Below are positions 1-10,243 of a stretch of DNA of 64,000 nt, piece after piece; position 1 is the first letter of the stretch, and each line of letters opens with the position of its first letter. Both the position numbers and the translations under genes were made by a program. Source of the DNA: Paralithodes platypus (Eukaryota; Arthropoda; Malacostraca; Decapoda; Lithodidae); assembly GCA_032716605.1 (NCBI GenBank), contig CM064580.1, positions 39,186,638 through 39,250,637 on the forward strand, given 5' to 3'. Under the pieces are notes generated by a model. It searched no databases. It was not told where the DNA came from and was given only the letters and a program-made list of their open reading frames with translations.

Positions 1-1385
1 AGGTGGCAAAAATATGTGTGTGATAACCCGGGTTCGAATCCCGGTGGATCATATATACTTTAATTAATTTCATTGGGGGTGTGGTGGTGAGATTAATAAA
101 AATAATAATATTATTAGTAGGTTTAGGGATATTTCTTCGAGAGGCCGGTCTATATGATCTGTGCCCCATGAATATTCTTTCCTCTCACTTAAACAGTAGG
201 CTACCATAGTGCGGTTGGGAATATGAACATGATTAGATTAATATCCAGTATTCGAGAATGGATAATAAGTCGTAGGCGTGTGCATAAACCTTTTAACCGT
301 CCTGGTGGTGTAATGGTTAAGGTGGCAAAAATATGTGTGTGATAACCCGGGTTCGAATCCCGGTGGATCATATATACTTTAATTAATTTCATTGGGGGTG
401 TGGTGGTGAGATTAATAAAAATAATATTATTAGTAGGTTTAGGGATATTTCTTCGAGAGGCCGGTCTATATGATCTGTGCCCCATGAATATTCTTTCCTC
501 TCACTTAAACAGTAGGCTACCATAGTGCGGTTGGGAATATGAACATGATTAGATTAATATCCAGTATTCGAGAATGGATAATAAGTCGTAGGCGTGTGCA
601 TAAACCTTTAACCGTCCTGGTGGTGTAATGGTTAAGGTGGCAAAAATATGTGTGTGATAACCCGGGTTCGAATCCCGGTGGATCATATATACTTTAATTA
701 ATTTCATTGGGGGTGTGGTGGTGAGATTAATAAAAATAATATTATTAGTAGGTTTAGGGATATTTCTTCGAGAGGCCGGTCTATATGATCTGTGCCCCAT
801 GAATATTCTTTCCTCTCACTTAAACAGTAGGCTACCATAGTGCGGTTGGGAATATGAACATGATTAGATTAATATCCAGTATTCGAGAATGGATAATAAG
901 TCGTAGGCGTGTGCATAAACCTTTAACCGTCCTGGTGGTGTAATGGTTAAGGTGGCAAAAATATGTGTGTGATAACCCGGGTTCGAATCCCGGTGGATCA
1001 TATATACTTTAATTAATTTCATTGGGGGTGTGGTGGTGAGATTAATAAAAATAATATTATTAGTAGGTTTAGGGATATTTCTTCGAGAGGCCGGTCTATA
1101 TGATCTGTGCCCCATGAATATTCTTTCCTCTCACTTAAACAGTAGGCTACCATAGTGCGGTTGGGAATATGAACATGATTAGATTAATATCCAGTATTCG
1201 AGAATGGATAATAAGTCGTAGGCGTGTGCATAAACCTTTTAACCGTCCTGGTGGTGTAATGGTTAAGGTGGCAAAAATATGTGTGTGATAACCCGGGTTC
1301 GAATCCCGGTGGATCATATATACTGTACTTTAATTAATTTCATTGGGGGTGTGGTGGTGAGATTAATAAAAATAATATTATAACA
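1..1385 (+). repeat. Tandem array (about 4.4 copies) of a ~315-bp SINE-like unit
   Basis: The same ~315-bp unit starts again at 321, 636, 951 and 1267 (steps 319, 315, 315, 316), and the window opens inside a further copy. Each unit carries a tRNA-like head on the plus strand. In the copy at ~297-370 an A-box-like TGGTGTAATGG lies at 306-316 and a perfect B box GGTTCGAATCC at 350-360. The bases around it (TCCTGGTGGTGTAATGG, CCCGGGTTCGAATCCCGG) recall tRNA-Glu, but the anticodon arm does not fold properly, so it is not a functional tRNA. An AT-rich segment ending in ATTAATAAAAATAATATTA follows the head. A dispersed single copy lies at 20111-20280 on the other strand. ORFs of 83-94 codons recurring in each unit are by-products of the repeat. 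Confidence 0.85.
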
Positions 1386-2133
1386 ATCAACAATCATTAT
1401 TAATCCCCTCAATGTGTTGAGGATTTCCTGGAACTTTACGTATCGGGCTTCTTAATTGTTCCGTACATGCTCGATGGGAATGGACGGGAAGATGGTTATG
1501 GGCGGAGGGATGGTGATGCTGGGGGGCGTTGGCACGGAGGGCTTACATGCGTGGTGACCTACTTCACCCAGGCAGATGTCAAAGCAGCACTTCTCCGACA
1601 ATTCGCAGTCACCATCGTGGGGGCATACCTGTAGGATAGGGGGAAATTTAATGTAATAAATAGGAATGAATGGAGAATGCTTGTGAATAGATAAGTGATA
1701 ACGCAGTCGTTGGGAGAAAGGGTCGAGCGCCAGTTGGACTAGATAATGGTCTGTCAGGCGCCTGGCCCGATGAGCCGGTTATATGAAGGGTCATGCCTGG
1801 ATGCGAGGTTGGCGGCCATTGTGGTGGTAAAGCTTCACTGCGTGTCTGCCTGCTGAGACCGGAACCTCTCTGGGAGGTCTGTGACCTGGGAATCTTTTTT
1901 GATGCAGACCCCAAATATGCCTGTTTATCTGGGTCTTCTCCTGGGCGACCTAGATGTGTGTGTGTGTGTGTGTGTTGTTTTTTTGTTTTTTTCTGGCTTT
2001 GCCTTGAGTCGGCCACCCCCAGCTATGTGGTATGTGCCTGAGTACAGTATATAGATAGACAAACCCCAACACTTACTATCATATAAACACTATTTCGGCA
2101 ACAAGATTCCCCAGAATGTTAGCCCGGGGTGAC
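1386..2133. other. Non-coding stretch, no gene recognised
   Basis: It contains a short (TG)n tract near 1954-1975 and a T-rich run after it. A piece near 1995-2025 (GAGTCGGCCACCCCCAG) resembles sequence at 50550-50572, so part is probably old dispersed repeat. The open frames overlapping the TG tract translate to low-complexity repeats and were not accepted as genes. Confidence 0.5.
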
Positions 2134-2137
2134 TTAA

Positions 2138-2450
2138 GGGGAAGGTAGTTGCTTTTTTGGGACGCCTTTCTACCTCGTGTTTAGCCCCATTAGTTATGAG
2201 TTTGCTCCACTAGTTTGTCGATTTTAAAACCTTTCGACCATTTATTTGTCAATATTAAGACCTTTCGTGCCATTTAGGAATAAACAAATTTATGGTGAGC
2301 GATAGCGAGCCTGTAACTTTGAGGGAACTGGCCTTTGGACGGGACATTTTTCTACCAAAAAATTTACAAATTTATCTCTAATGGGGATCTTGAGGATGTT
2401 TTTTTAAGTGTGATGGAGGTCTTGGGAGGAAACTAAAATAATAATACAAA
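2138..2450 (+). mobile_element. MITE-A copy (TTAA type), right end decayed
   Basis: The left end is TTAA (2134-2137) followed by GGGGAAGGTAGTT. The interior has the family hallmarks: TTTCGTGCCATTTAGG, the GCGATAGCGAGCCTG core, ACATTTTTCTACC, then a terminal TGATGGAGGTC...GGAAACTA block. The right inverted terminus is not recognisable. It is non-coding. Confidence 0.75.
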
Positions 2451-3045
2451 AATTAAGAATACAATAAATAACAATTAATAACATATATACCCCCTCGACA
2501 AGACTTAGCGAAACTAAAGGTAAACTTGAGCCATGTATGGTCGCGCTAATAAGTCATGTCTCGGCTGTCATTACGTTTGGCTCGCTCTGTGCTGTATTAA
2601 TGTCTGTCAGATGTTGAATAGGGTGGGTATGGGTAGGAACATGTTTGTATTTCTCACTTGAAACAATTAAATAATGTTATAAATATTGCTGGTACCAATT
2701 ATTAATCAAAATATACTTGGTGCCAAGACATCACTTATTAGGCTGATAGTAGGCTACTTACCGTAGGAGGTTTGAAGCCCCCGGGTACACAGAACGGACG
2801 GACGGGAGGGCAGAAGCCGTCATGCACTGCAGAATAGAGAAACATTTATTATATAGTTGAGAAAGCTTTTACCCCTTTGATTCCAAGAGATCCTTCCTAT
2901 GCTGCCTATAAAATCGCTTAGCACTATCTGGTTCGATGTCTTGTGGGTTGTTATGATATTTTGTTATTATTGTTATAGAGTTATTATTGAGGATTTTCCT
3001 TACTTATGCCATTTACAGTACGAGCAATGAGTTTTAGTCGCGAGC
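2451..3045. other. Non-coding AT-rich stretch with fold-back (FB) fragment
   Basis: No gene was seen. Around 2870-2945 there is a decayed piece of the FB fold-back family (ACCCCTTTGATTCCAAGAGATCCTTCC, AAAATCG). The rest is unremarkable AT-rich sequence. Confidence 0.4.
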
Positions 3046-3130
3046 CGTGGCATAGTCAGTAGAGTGCCGGCTGCTGATCAAAGGGTTGACGGATCGAGCC
3101 CGCACTGTCAAAATGTTATTGGTAGATGTC
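3046..3130 (+). repeat. tRNA-derived SINE head (decayed)
   Basis: TGGCATAGTCAGTAGAGTGC resembles a tRNA A box and D arm, and GGATCGAGCCC about 40 nt downstream resembles a B box. The intervening arm does not give a clean anticodon stem, so this is read as a SINE or tRNA pseudogene. Downstream, 3178-3215 (ATTACGGCGTCTGGCAA) resembles the 3' end of the LINE at 6400-6450. Confidence 0.45.
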
Positions 3131-3639
3131 AAGCCCGGGCAACTTGACCTAGCAATTCGTGACAAATGCCTAATGTTCATGGCCACACCTCTTCTCGGGA
3201 ATTACGGCGTCTGGCAAAACAAAACAAAGTTTTAGCTTGTCCTCTAGGTTACAAAAAATGCTTTCCCAGACTTCCTTCAAACTATAAAAAAATTATAGTT
3301 CAGTCGCTCATAACGATTGGTGGACCTTACCTCTTTCTAATTATGGAAGTATATCTCTTGAAACTAATTTATGATCTGTACATAAGCTACAAAACTATAT
3401 ATACTATTTATTGGAAAGTGAGTTTCATCCAAAAATCAATCCAGAGTTATAATTGCAGAAAGATAAGCAGGGGGTCCACAAATTCTTACCCAGGGGATAA
3501 GGGTGGCCTTCATCATATGGTGGAGGAAAAAAGGAATATGCCTCACGTATCCTACTGAATGTCGTACAAGGCGACTAATAGGGGATGGCAGTAGACTTAT
3601 GGACCAACAGCCATTACTATACAATAAAGCCTTGCTATT

Positions 3640-4005
3640 GGCTCTGTCTTGATATGGCACTGCCGAGGCTGGTGGGACGTAGATATGTGCCACAGGGGAT
3701 TCTACTAGTTTTACCTGGGCGCTGTTTGGCCCCTCAAGAGTCGACCACAGTGTTTACATGGTGGGGCAGTGTTGTGGCAGGATTTTGTTATAAGTCCAAT
3801 TTGCCTAATGTACAGTAAAGTCTTGATATGGTATTTTCTTGTAGCACTGTTGAGGCTGGTGTGGTTTACAGATAATGCAGGTGCAAGTGCTGCAGTTGGA
3901 CTTCGTAGAGTCTTGCTCCAGCACGGTTACCACTTTGTCAAAATCAGCCAAAATGATGACATAATGGGGCGGTGTTGTGACAGGACTTTGTTGTATTATA
4001 TTCCA
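3640..4005. repeat. Local duplication of a ~165-bp segment
   Basis: The segment from ~3645 (TCTTGATATGGCACTGCCGAGGCTGGTG) to ~3795 is repeated from ~3823 to ~4000. The ends are best conserved: TCTTGATATGG and GAGGCTGGTG at the start, GGGGC(A/G)GTGTTGTG(G/A)CAGGA(T/C)TTTGTT at the end. The middle has diverged. It lies just downstream, on the minus strand, of the crustin-like exon. No WAP-domain exon could be read in it on either strand. Confidence 0.55.
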
Positions 4006-4116
4006 ACTATGGAAAGGCAACCATGTCTGAGCCATTACAATGTATGTAGTGGAAAAGGATGTTAAACCATTGTATGTACAGTATGTATGTATGTATGTAT
4101 GTATATGTATCCTCAC

Positions 4117-4255
4117 CTTCTGGGTTGGGGTATGGCCAAGACCGGGGGGGACCACAACAGTATTGCCTGTGGTAGGTCGTCTTGCACCAGTAGAGACAGG
4201 CAGAAGCAGATGCCATCGATAGAGCCACTACCATCAGGACCACGGCTGCTTTCAC
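4117..4255 (-). CDS. Crustin-like antimicrobial peptide, internal exon (signal peptide plus Cys motif)
   Basis: Read on the minus strand, 4255-4117 encodes VKAAVVLMVVALSMASASA, a typical hydrophobic signal peptide. A cysteine motif CLYWCKTTYHRQYCC with spacing C-x3-C-x8-C-C follows. This is the signature of the cysteine-rich region preceding the WAP domain in crustins, secreted antimicrobial peptides of crustacean haemocytes (family knowledge). The exon has good borders. A pyrimidine-rich acceptor (TTTCTTTTTCTCTACAG, AG at 4257-4256) precedes it, and a canonical donor CCAGAAG|GTGAGG (GT at 4116-4115) follows. The first codon is GTG, so the initiator ATG most likely ends the preceding exon; the exon is 139 nt and ends in phase 1. 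After CC come GPPRSWPYPNPE. The WAP exon and first exon were not found in this repeat-rich region, so this may be part of a gene with long introns or an orphan exon. Alternative: another secreted Cys-rich peptide. Confidence 0.62.
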
Positions 4256-4280
4256 CTGTAGAGAAAAAGAAATGGTTTAA

Positions 4281-4390
4281 TGATTTTAAGACCTTCGCCC
4301 CAATAGCCTTTTTTGGCTATTTTAGACCTTCGTGCCATTTAGGTGTCGATGTTTTTCTGGCTAGCGATATCGGGCCAGCAATTTAGGAGG
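4281..4390 (+). mobile_element. MITE-A fragment
   Basis: It carries only the central part of the family: TTTAGACCTTCGTGCCATTTAGGTGTCGATG followed by a mutated core (GGCTAGCGATATCGGGCC) and AGGAGGAA. Both termini are missing. It lies in what would be the intron just upstream of the crustin-like exon. Confidence 0.6.
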
Positions 4391-4603
4391 AAATACTACT
4401 AATAATAGTAATAGTGGTGGTGGTGGTAGTATATTGCAAAACATAGAGGGCCTCAGAGTCGAAAGACCCCTAAGTTGAGTGGTAAATCCTGTAAGTCCTT
4501 GAATATACTGGCACGGGTTGTCCTCACAGGGGACAGGTCCACTTGGGGGCGTTTATGTATGGCCACCCTCATAAAGGGGAATGAGCTAGAGACAATAAAT
4601 AAT
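4391..4603. other. Short non-coding stretch
   Basis: A small TAA/GTG trinucleotide-rich run (4396-4430) is the only structure seen. Confidence 0.4.
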
Positions 4604-6450
4604 TTAATTAAGTATAGTAGTGAAGGGAAGTAAGAGAAGAGTAGATGAGGAATTTGGAAGGAATCTGAGTGTAAAATGGAGAGAGTGTAAGAAACTATTC
4701 TGGAAAGAAGTCAAGAAAGTTAGGGAAGGTAACAAGGGAAACAGTAAGGGTGTGATAGATAAGAATGGGAGAATGCTAGCCGAGAAGCAAAAGAGAGTCG
4801 AAAGATGGAGGGAGTACTTCAACGAGTTGCTAAATGTAAGGAATGAAGCGCCTGCAAACATAGTTGGATGGGGTATGGGAGAGAGAAGTAGAGGAGTAAT
4901 GGAGGAGAAGGTGGGGATCAGGAGGTCAGAAGTGTGGGAAGCCATGAAAAGAGTGAAGTTGGGGAAAGCACCAGGAACAGATGAAGTGTGTGGGGAAATG
5001 TTGAGGTATGGTGGTGAGATATTGATCGAATGGGTATGGAAGATGTGCAAACTAGCATGGGAGAAGGGGAGTGCACCTGATGACTGGAAGACTGGCATAA
5101 TAGTCCCCCTATATGAGGGTAAAGGGGAAAGAGGAGTGTGGTAACCACCGAGGAATATGTCTTCTAAGCATAGTAGGGAAGGTGTACAGTAGGGTAGTGA
5201 TTGAGAGAGTGAGTGAGAACGGAGAAATGGATAGGTGACAAGCAGGGAGGTTTTATGAAGGGAAGAGGATGTGTAGATCAGATTTTTACCCTGAATTGTG
5301 TTGTGGAGAAATATCTGGAGAAGCAACTAAAGGTGTACGGTATGTTGCCTTTATGGACTTTGAGAAGGCCTATGACAGAGTGGATAGAGAAGATATGTGG
5401 AAAGTACTTAGAATATACGGAGTAGATGGCAAGTTGCTGAAAGCAGTGAAGAGCATGTATGAGGGTGCAAATGCGGCAGTACGTGTGGAAAATGAGCAGA
5501 GCGAGTTCTTTGACCTGAATGTTGGGTTGAAACGGGTGTGTGATGTCCCCGTGGTTGTTTACTGTATATATGGATGGAGTCATGAAAGAAATACAAGGAA
5601 GAGCAGTGGATGTTGGTGTATCGCTGAAAAGGGAGGGAAATAAGTGGAAGCTGCCTATACTGCTGTTTGTGGATGATACAGTTCTGATGAGCGATAATGA
5701 ATGGGAGTTGCAGGGTCTGGTAAATGCATTTGGAACAGTGTGCGAAAAGCGGAATCTGAAGGTAAATACGGGGAAGAGCAAGGTTATGGTCTTCGAAAGG
5801 GGTGAAGCCACAGAGTGTGAGGTGAAGTTGAACGGTCAGGCTATGGAGCTTGTCAGCTCATTTAAGTATCTGGGCAGTGTGTCGAGTAAAGATGGGACTG
5901 GATGAAGATGTGCGGGAGAGGGTGTAACAAGGGAAGAGGGTTGTAGGAACGCTGAAAGCAGTAACAAGAAATAGCTAGGGTGGTCAGTATGGAAGTGAAG
6001 AAGTCCTTGCATGACAGTGTGGTAATCCCGACACTGACTTACGGAAACGAAGCATGGACGTTTGAGAAGAGACTCGGACCAAGAGTGAGAGGGGTGGAAA
6101 TGAGTTAGGCCTACTTGAAAAGTGCATGCGGAGTTACATGGAGGGATAGACAGACGAATGAGGAAGTAAGAAGGAGGTGTTGTGTGGAGGTAGATGTGCT
6201 GGAAAGTGTGAAAAGGAACACCTTGAGATGGTTCGGCCATATGGAACGTATGGGAAGCGAGAGAATGACTAAGAAGGTGTAAGAGCGAGGTGGAAGGACA
6301 GAGAGGGAGAGGTAGACCGAAATAGAGGTGGAAGGATGGAGTGAGGAAGGCGGTGCTGGTTGGGAAGTCTATACTGACTGGGGACAGAGGTGCATGGGGG
6401 CAGTTCGTTCGTGGCCATCCCTTCGGGGATCACGGCGTCGGGCAATAGAT
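4604..6450 (+). pseudogene. Decayed non-LTR retrotransposon (LINE) reverse transcriptase
   Basis: Four overlapping plus-strand frames together spell one LINE reverse transcriptase. At 4620-5144: WREYFNELLNV and VWEAMKRVKLGKAPGTDEV, a classic RT fingers block. At 5269-5643: VAFMDFEKAYDRVDREDMW (RT block A), then GLKR. At 5540-5905: MSPWLFTVYMDG and LLFVDDTVLMSD, the catalytic box read as FVDD, then the thumb (VNTGKSKVMVFERG, FKYLGS). The tail to 6250 includes LRWFGHME. At least three frame changes and several stops show it is dead. The 3' end (6400-6450) reads GATCACGGCGTCGGGCAATAGATAGATAG, a (GATA)n-type tail also seen at 58530 and inverted at 50795. The 5' end is truncated at about 4604. The clade looks RTE- or Jockey-related, but I cannot assign it firmly. 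Confidence 0.82.
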
Positions 6451-6505
6451 AGATAGGCTAGATATAGTAGTATTGGTAGACAAGGAGGAATTATTACACC
6501 AGTAG

Positions 6506-6680
6506 TAAGACATTTTGGGGCATTTAGGTGTCAATGTTTTCTTGGCGAGCGATAGTGAGCTTGCTATTTAGGAGGAATCTTCTTTAGCTGGGGCATTTTT
6601 CTACCGTAATTTTTTTAATTCATCGAAGGTTTTGGGGGTATTGTTCTTAAGCTTGATGGATGTCTATTCCCTGGCTGAGC
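6506..6680 (+). mobile_element. MITE-A fragment
   Basis: It has GGCATTTAGGTGTCAATG, the core GGCGAGCGATAGTGAGC, GGGGCATTTTTCTACC and TTAAGCTTGATGGATGTCT in family order. The left terminus is missing and the right terminus is replaced by unrelated sequence. Confidence 0.7.
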
Positions 6681-6689
6681 CTTCCTATA

Positions 6690-6885
6690 AATGGTAAAAA
6701 CATTATAGCTCGATTACTCTAGTCATATATGAGTTATAGATATGTTAGTGGTCAAGATGTTTAGCCTAACTATAATGAATGGACTATAGCCCTTTTATCC
6801 CTCCATAACCTTCATGAACTGCATGTAAAAATCGTCTAGTGTTATCCAGAATATAACATGAAAAAGACCATAGTATAAGAGTTAA
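6690..6885 (+). repeat. FB-type fold-back element (unexpanded version of the 39.2-kb element)
   Basis: Order of blocks: ACATTATAGCTCGATTACTCTAGTC, one copy of GTTATAGATATGTTAGTGGTCAAG, ATAATGAATGGACTATAGCCC, then AAAATCGTCTAGTGTTATCCAGAATATAACATG. The same order occurs at 39170-39790, where the GTTAGTGGTCAAG block is amplified to 12 copies. The right end is the TTAA at 6882-6885, which is also the left target site of the MITE-A copy that follows. Confidence 0.55.
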
Positions 6886-7213
6886 GGGGAGATTTTTTTA
6901 TTTGTTTTTATTAACGTTACTGTTTCCTAGTTTGTTCCATAGATCTCCATCAAGCTTAAAATAATATCCCCTAGACCCCCTTAATTCGAGATAAATTTGT
7001 GCATTTTTCGGTCGAAAAATTACCCCCTCGTAAATTGCAGGCTCGCTGTCACAAAGAAAGATTCGGCACCATATGGCACGAAGGGCCTTAAAATTGACGA
7101 AGAGATGGGGCGAAAGGTATTATAATCGCCGAAACTAATGGGGGCGAACGTTTTAGAATATCAAAATAAATGGGGCTAAGCATGAGGGAGAAGGGGGTCC
7201 AGAAAAAAGCATC
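6886..7213 (-). mobile_element. MITE-A copy, minus orientation
   Basis: TTAA (6882-6885) followed by GGGGAGATTTTTTTATT opens the copy. The interior is the reverse complement of the family (AGATCTCCATCAAGCTT, GAGATAAATTTGTGCATTTTTCGG, GGGCTAAGCATGAGGGAGAAGGGGG). The far terminus is TCCAGAAAAAAGCATCCCCCCC, without a clean TTAA. The LTR retrotransposon inserted shortly beyond it. Confidence 0.75.
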
Positions 7214-7265
7214 CCCCCCTCATTTGCAAAATCCGTGTTCCCTTTTGTATCCTGTGGGGGGAAAC

Positions 7266-7395
7266 TGTAGGATCTTCCAATAATGCTAGGGGAACTCCAT
7301 AAATAAGACACAGGAAGATGTAGGTCTTGTTTACTTCCCAAGCGGTAGCTGTACATAGTTGCCAGATCGGTATCCCAGTGTTGCCAAATCCTACA
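7266..7395 (-). repeat. LTR (3' LTR with respect to element)
   Basis: 130 bp, TGTAGGAT...ATCCTACA, with an 8-bp inverted terminal match and TG...CA ends. It is preceded by the GAAAC duplication. Confidence 0.92.
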
Positions 7396-7405
7396 TCTCC
7401 CCTCC
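7396..7405 (-). promoter_or_regulatory. Polypurine tract
   Basis: On the minus strand GGAGGGGAGA directly abuts the TGTAGG start of the 3' LTR. This is where the plus-strand primer is expected in LTR retrotransposons. Confidence 0.7.
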
Positions 7406-7553
7406 AAGATCATTACATATTTGTTGACATATTTGTTAAAATGGATGGAATGAATCTGAGAACATAAAACTCTTCTAGAATGAGGGAGAAAATAATACAT
7501 TGTAGCTAAGTAATATGAAAAATAAAAACGACTCGCCTTAAAGTGACTGACAA

Positions 7554-7785
7554 AGTCTGAAAAAAAAAATCAATACAGTACTGGTATGACAAAATATATA
7601 CAGTATAAGCTATACAGTACTGGTACGACATAGTAAGTCTGAAAAAATCAATACAGTACTGGTATGACAAAGTATATACAGTATAGGCTATACAGTACTG
7701 GTACGACATAGTAAGTCTGAAAAAATCAATACAGTACTGGTATGACAAAATAAATCTGAACAAATCAATACAGTACTGGTATAAT
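7554..7785. repeat. 78-bp tandem repeat inside LTR element 3' region
   Basis: CAATACAGTACTGGTA recurs at 7571, 7649, 7727 and 7766 (steps 78, 78, 39), giving about 2.5 units. It lies between the end of pol and the polypurine tract. The apparent minus-strand ORF rich in SYQYCI is this repeat translated. Confidence 0.75.
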
Positions 7786-8421
7786 GATGAACCTTGTACA
7801 ATAACTCTTAATTGTTATCCCATTATAGTATAGGCCTAGTATAACGTTTGATAAATTAATACAGTATTACGGAGACATACCTGCAACTCCAAAAGTAAAA
7901 CAAATTAATAAATTGTGGCTTCAGCCTAATGTTAATGAAACTGAACACATAATTATGTACTGCATATGTATATCTACAATCAGGCTAAACTTTTGTTTTT
8001 GTTTAAAAGCTAAAGAACAAAAGTTATTGGAAATCAAATATATGAAATGCTAGGCTATATGATCCTAAAAGCTAAAGATACAGTATATGAAAAAAAACAC
8101 AATAGTTATAGGAAACCAAATAAATCATTAAAGGACAAAAGACATCAGTACAATAAAACATGCAATATTACATAAGGAGTAAACTGTCCTTACAATACAC
8201 AGATAAAAGAGAAAGAAGAAAGAAATGTGAAACATAACAGGGAGATGGAATACATGCCAGTAAAACAAAATACAAGTAACAAATCCTGAAGCAAACTGGC
8301 TATATAGGTAGACAACTAAAAGAGGGAAAACAAAAATAGGAGAGATAAAAGTGATAGGAAAGAAAAATGAGATAAGACATAGAGGAACACAGAAGTGACA
8401 ATAATTGCAGAGGAATACAAT
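7786..8421. other. Non-coding 3' internal region of the LTR element
   Basis: AT-rich sequence between the pol stop and the tandem repeat. No ORF or second gene (for example env) is visible. Confidence 0.5.
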
Positions 8422-10243
8422 TCATTGGACATAGTCAGCCAACCACTCTGGACGGGCTTTTAATCGGCGTGGGCGTGTAGGTATCTCCGCCGGTTGAGGT
8501 GAAGACGGTGCAGGAAGTGGTGACGACGGTGCTGGAGCTGCCAGATTGGAGATTGAAGTGTTCCTTGAAGGTGGGACGGGCGATGATGATGTGATGACTT
8601 TGAGGTGTCTTCTGTTCCTGCGAGACAGTCGACCACTACCATCTAGCCTAACTGTGTACTGTCGGTGTGGAAGAATCTCGATGATGATCCCTGACCTGTC
8701 CCACAGGTTAGATACTTGGTTCTGGACTCGGACATGGTTGCCAATGTGAAGCGGGGCTAGCCTCCTGGCAGTGCTGTCAGCAGCCAACTTTTCTTGAGTC
8801 CTGGCCATTTGACACTCTCTTGTACGTAAAGTGTGCCGCCAGTGCCTGTCTATTTGGTAGTGCTGCCTGAATGTAGGCACCCCATCTCGAAGCTGCCTGC
8901 CGGTCGCAAGTTGGGCGGGGGACTTCTCTATTCCACGGAGAGGAGTATTCAAATACTGTAGCATGGCCAAGGACACTTTGTCATTATCTAAACTGCCTCC
9001 TACTCCAATGTTGGCTCTGATAACCCGCTTTGCAATCTTGACAGCCACCTCTGCCCTCCCATTTGACTGAGGATACTGAGCTGCAGATAGGTGCACTGTG
9101 ACGCCCCATCTCTTGAAGAAAGTATCCATCTCTTCGCTCACTAAGTTGGTGCCCCCATCCATGGAAACTTGTTCGGGGGCTCCCCAACGGGTGAAGTAAC
9201 TCCTTAGTTGAGATTTGATCTTGTTCGAGGTGGCACCATAAGGGAAGTGAGCAACATCTAACCAGCCTGTTAGCCTATCGGCGTAGGCCATGTACATGTG
9301 GCCCTCCAATTGAAACATGTCCACCACTGTGTGTTGGAAGGGGCAATATTGATAACGCCCCCACGGCGTGATGAAAGTGGTGAGGCGGCGACTTTCCTCG
9401 TCAAGTGCCACTTGATGGAACCCCCAGTAGGCATCAGCTACAGTCTTGTAGGAGTGTAGTGGAACTCCAGACACCATGTCAAAAGGAGCAGGGGTATGGT
9501 GGGTCTCTCTAAGGCAACTTGCATTTAGGCGCTGGTAATCCACTGTGCGTCTTGGCTGACCGGACTTCTTGGCTACCACCACCATCCTTGCACACCACTC
9601 TGTGGGTTCTCCTGCAGGAACAGGCTGGATGACACCTCTCCTAATATCATCATCCAGTTGTCTTTTGACTTCATCTTGCCAGTGCTTAGGGACAGATGCT
9701 GGTGTGTGGCAGGCATGTGGAGTAGCACCAGGTAGTAGATGGATGTGGTGAGGTTCACCGGCCATTACTGGAAGGGGTTCCCTGTTAGTATTGAAAGTGG
9801 TTGATGAGAAGTGTTGCAGCAGCCACTCTTCCAGCCTCGGAACATTTTCATCTGAAGGTGCCAGTGGAATGGTTAGTGGCCTAGGTGGTAAAGTTGTGGA
9901 TGTGGGTGGCAATGGCGTGTAAATCATCTCCCCAGCTTGAACTGGAGCTACCCAGGGGATATGGTGAGGAAAAGTGGCAGGGACCAGTCCCAGTTGCATG
10001 CAGGCACCCAAGGAAAGGTAAAAATTCTTAGCAGACTGGATGAAGTAAATATCTTGAAGTGTCGATTGTCCTCCTAGGTTTATCCTGCAAGGAGCTGAAC
10101 CCAGGCAATTTAGATGCAGGTCTGCCACGTCTCGTAAGCCAGCCTGTTTACAAAGAAGTGAAGGCTTGATGTGTAGAGCAGACAGCAAGGAGGGGCCAGC
10201 AACCAGGGTGCCAAAACAGAAATTATCCAGTTCTGGATAATTT
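8422..10243 (-). pseudogene. pol: pol polyprotein with in-frame internal deletion (protease end, partial RT, integrase)
   Basis: The frame is open from the TAG just upstream of ~10243 to 8422. In order: the end of a retropepsin-like region (GPSLLSALHIKPSLL, LGACMQLGLVP), then the linker and RT fingers/palm (VVVAKKSGQPRRTVDYQRLN, TVADAYWGFHQVALDEESR, FITPWGRYQYC). The frame then jumps directly into the integrase core: PFQHTVVDMF (first catalytic D in VVDMF), ADRLTGWLDVAHFP, EQVSMDGGTNLVSEEM (second D) and YPQSNGRAEVAV (third acidic residue E). It ends with a basic tail (RRLKARPEWLADYV). Missing are the RT YVDD box, connection, RNase H and the HHCC zinc finger. The reading frame is unbroken across the deletion. 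In intact relatives these missing parts span several hundred residues (family knowledge). Confidence 0.85.

Noticed and set aside
300..370. Functional tRNA gene
   Set aside because: The A and B boxes and T arm are good, but the anticodon arm does not fold and the unit is tandemly repeated, so it is read as SINE-derived. The same reasoning applies to the tRNA-like parts at 18190, 20210, 21236, 25095, 30140 and 60740.
201..1115. ORFs of 83-94 aa repeated in the first 1.1 kb (minus strand)
   Set aside because: They are identical because the underlying DNA is a tandem repeat with a tRNA-like head; there is no protein-like composition or conserved start region.
1648..2041. 122-aa minus and 82-aa plus ORFs
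   Set aside because: Both run through a (TG)n tract and a T-rich run, with no recognisable domain.
3640..4110. WAP-domain exon completing the crustin gene
   Set aside because: I translated the minus strand downstream of the crustin-like exon; a Cys-containing stretch (NCSTCTCIICKPHQPQQC) exists but lacks the WAP cysteine pattern and good splice borders.
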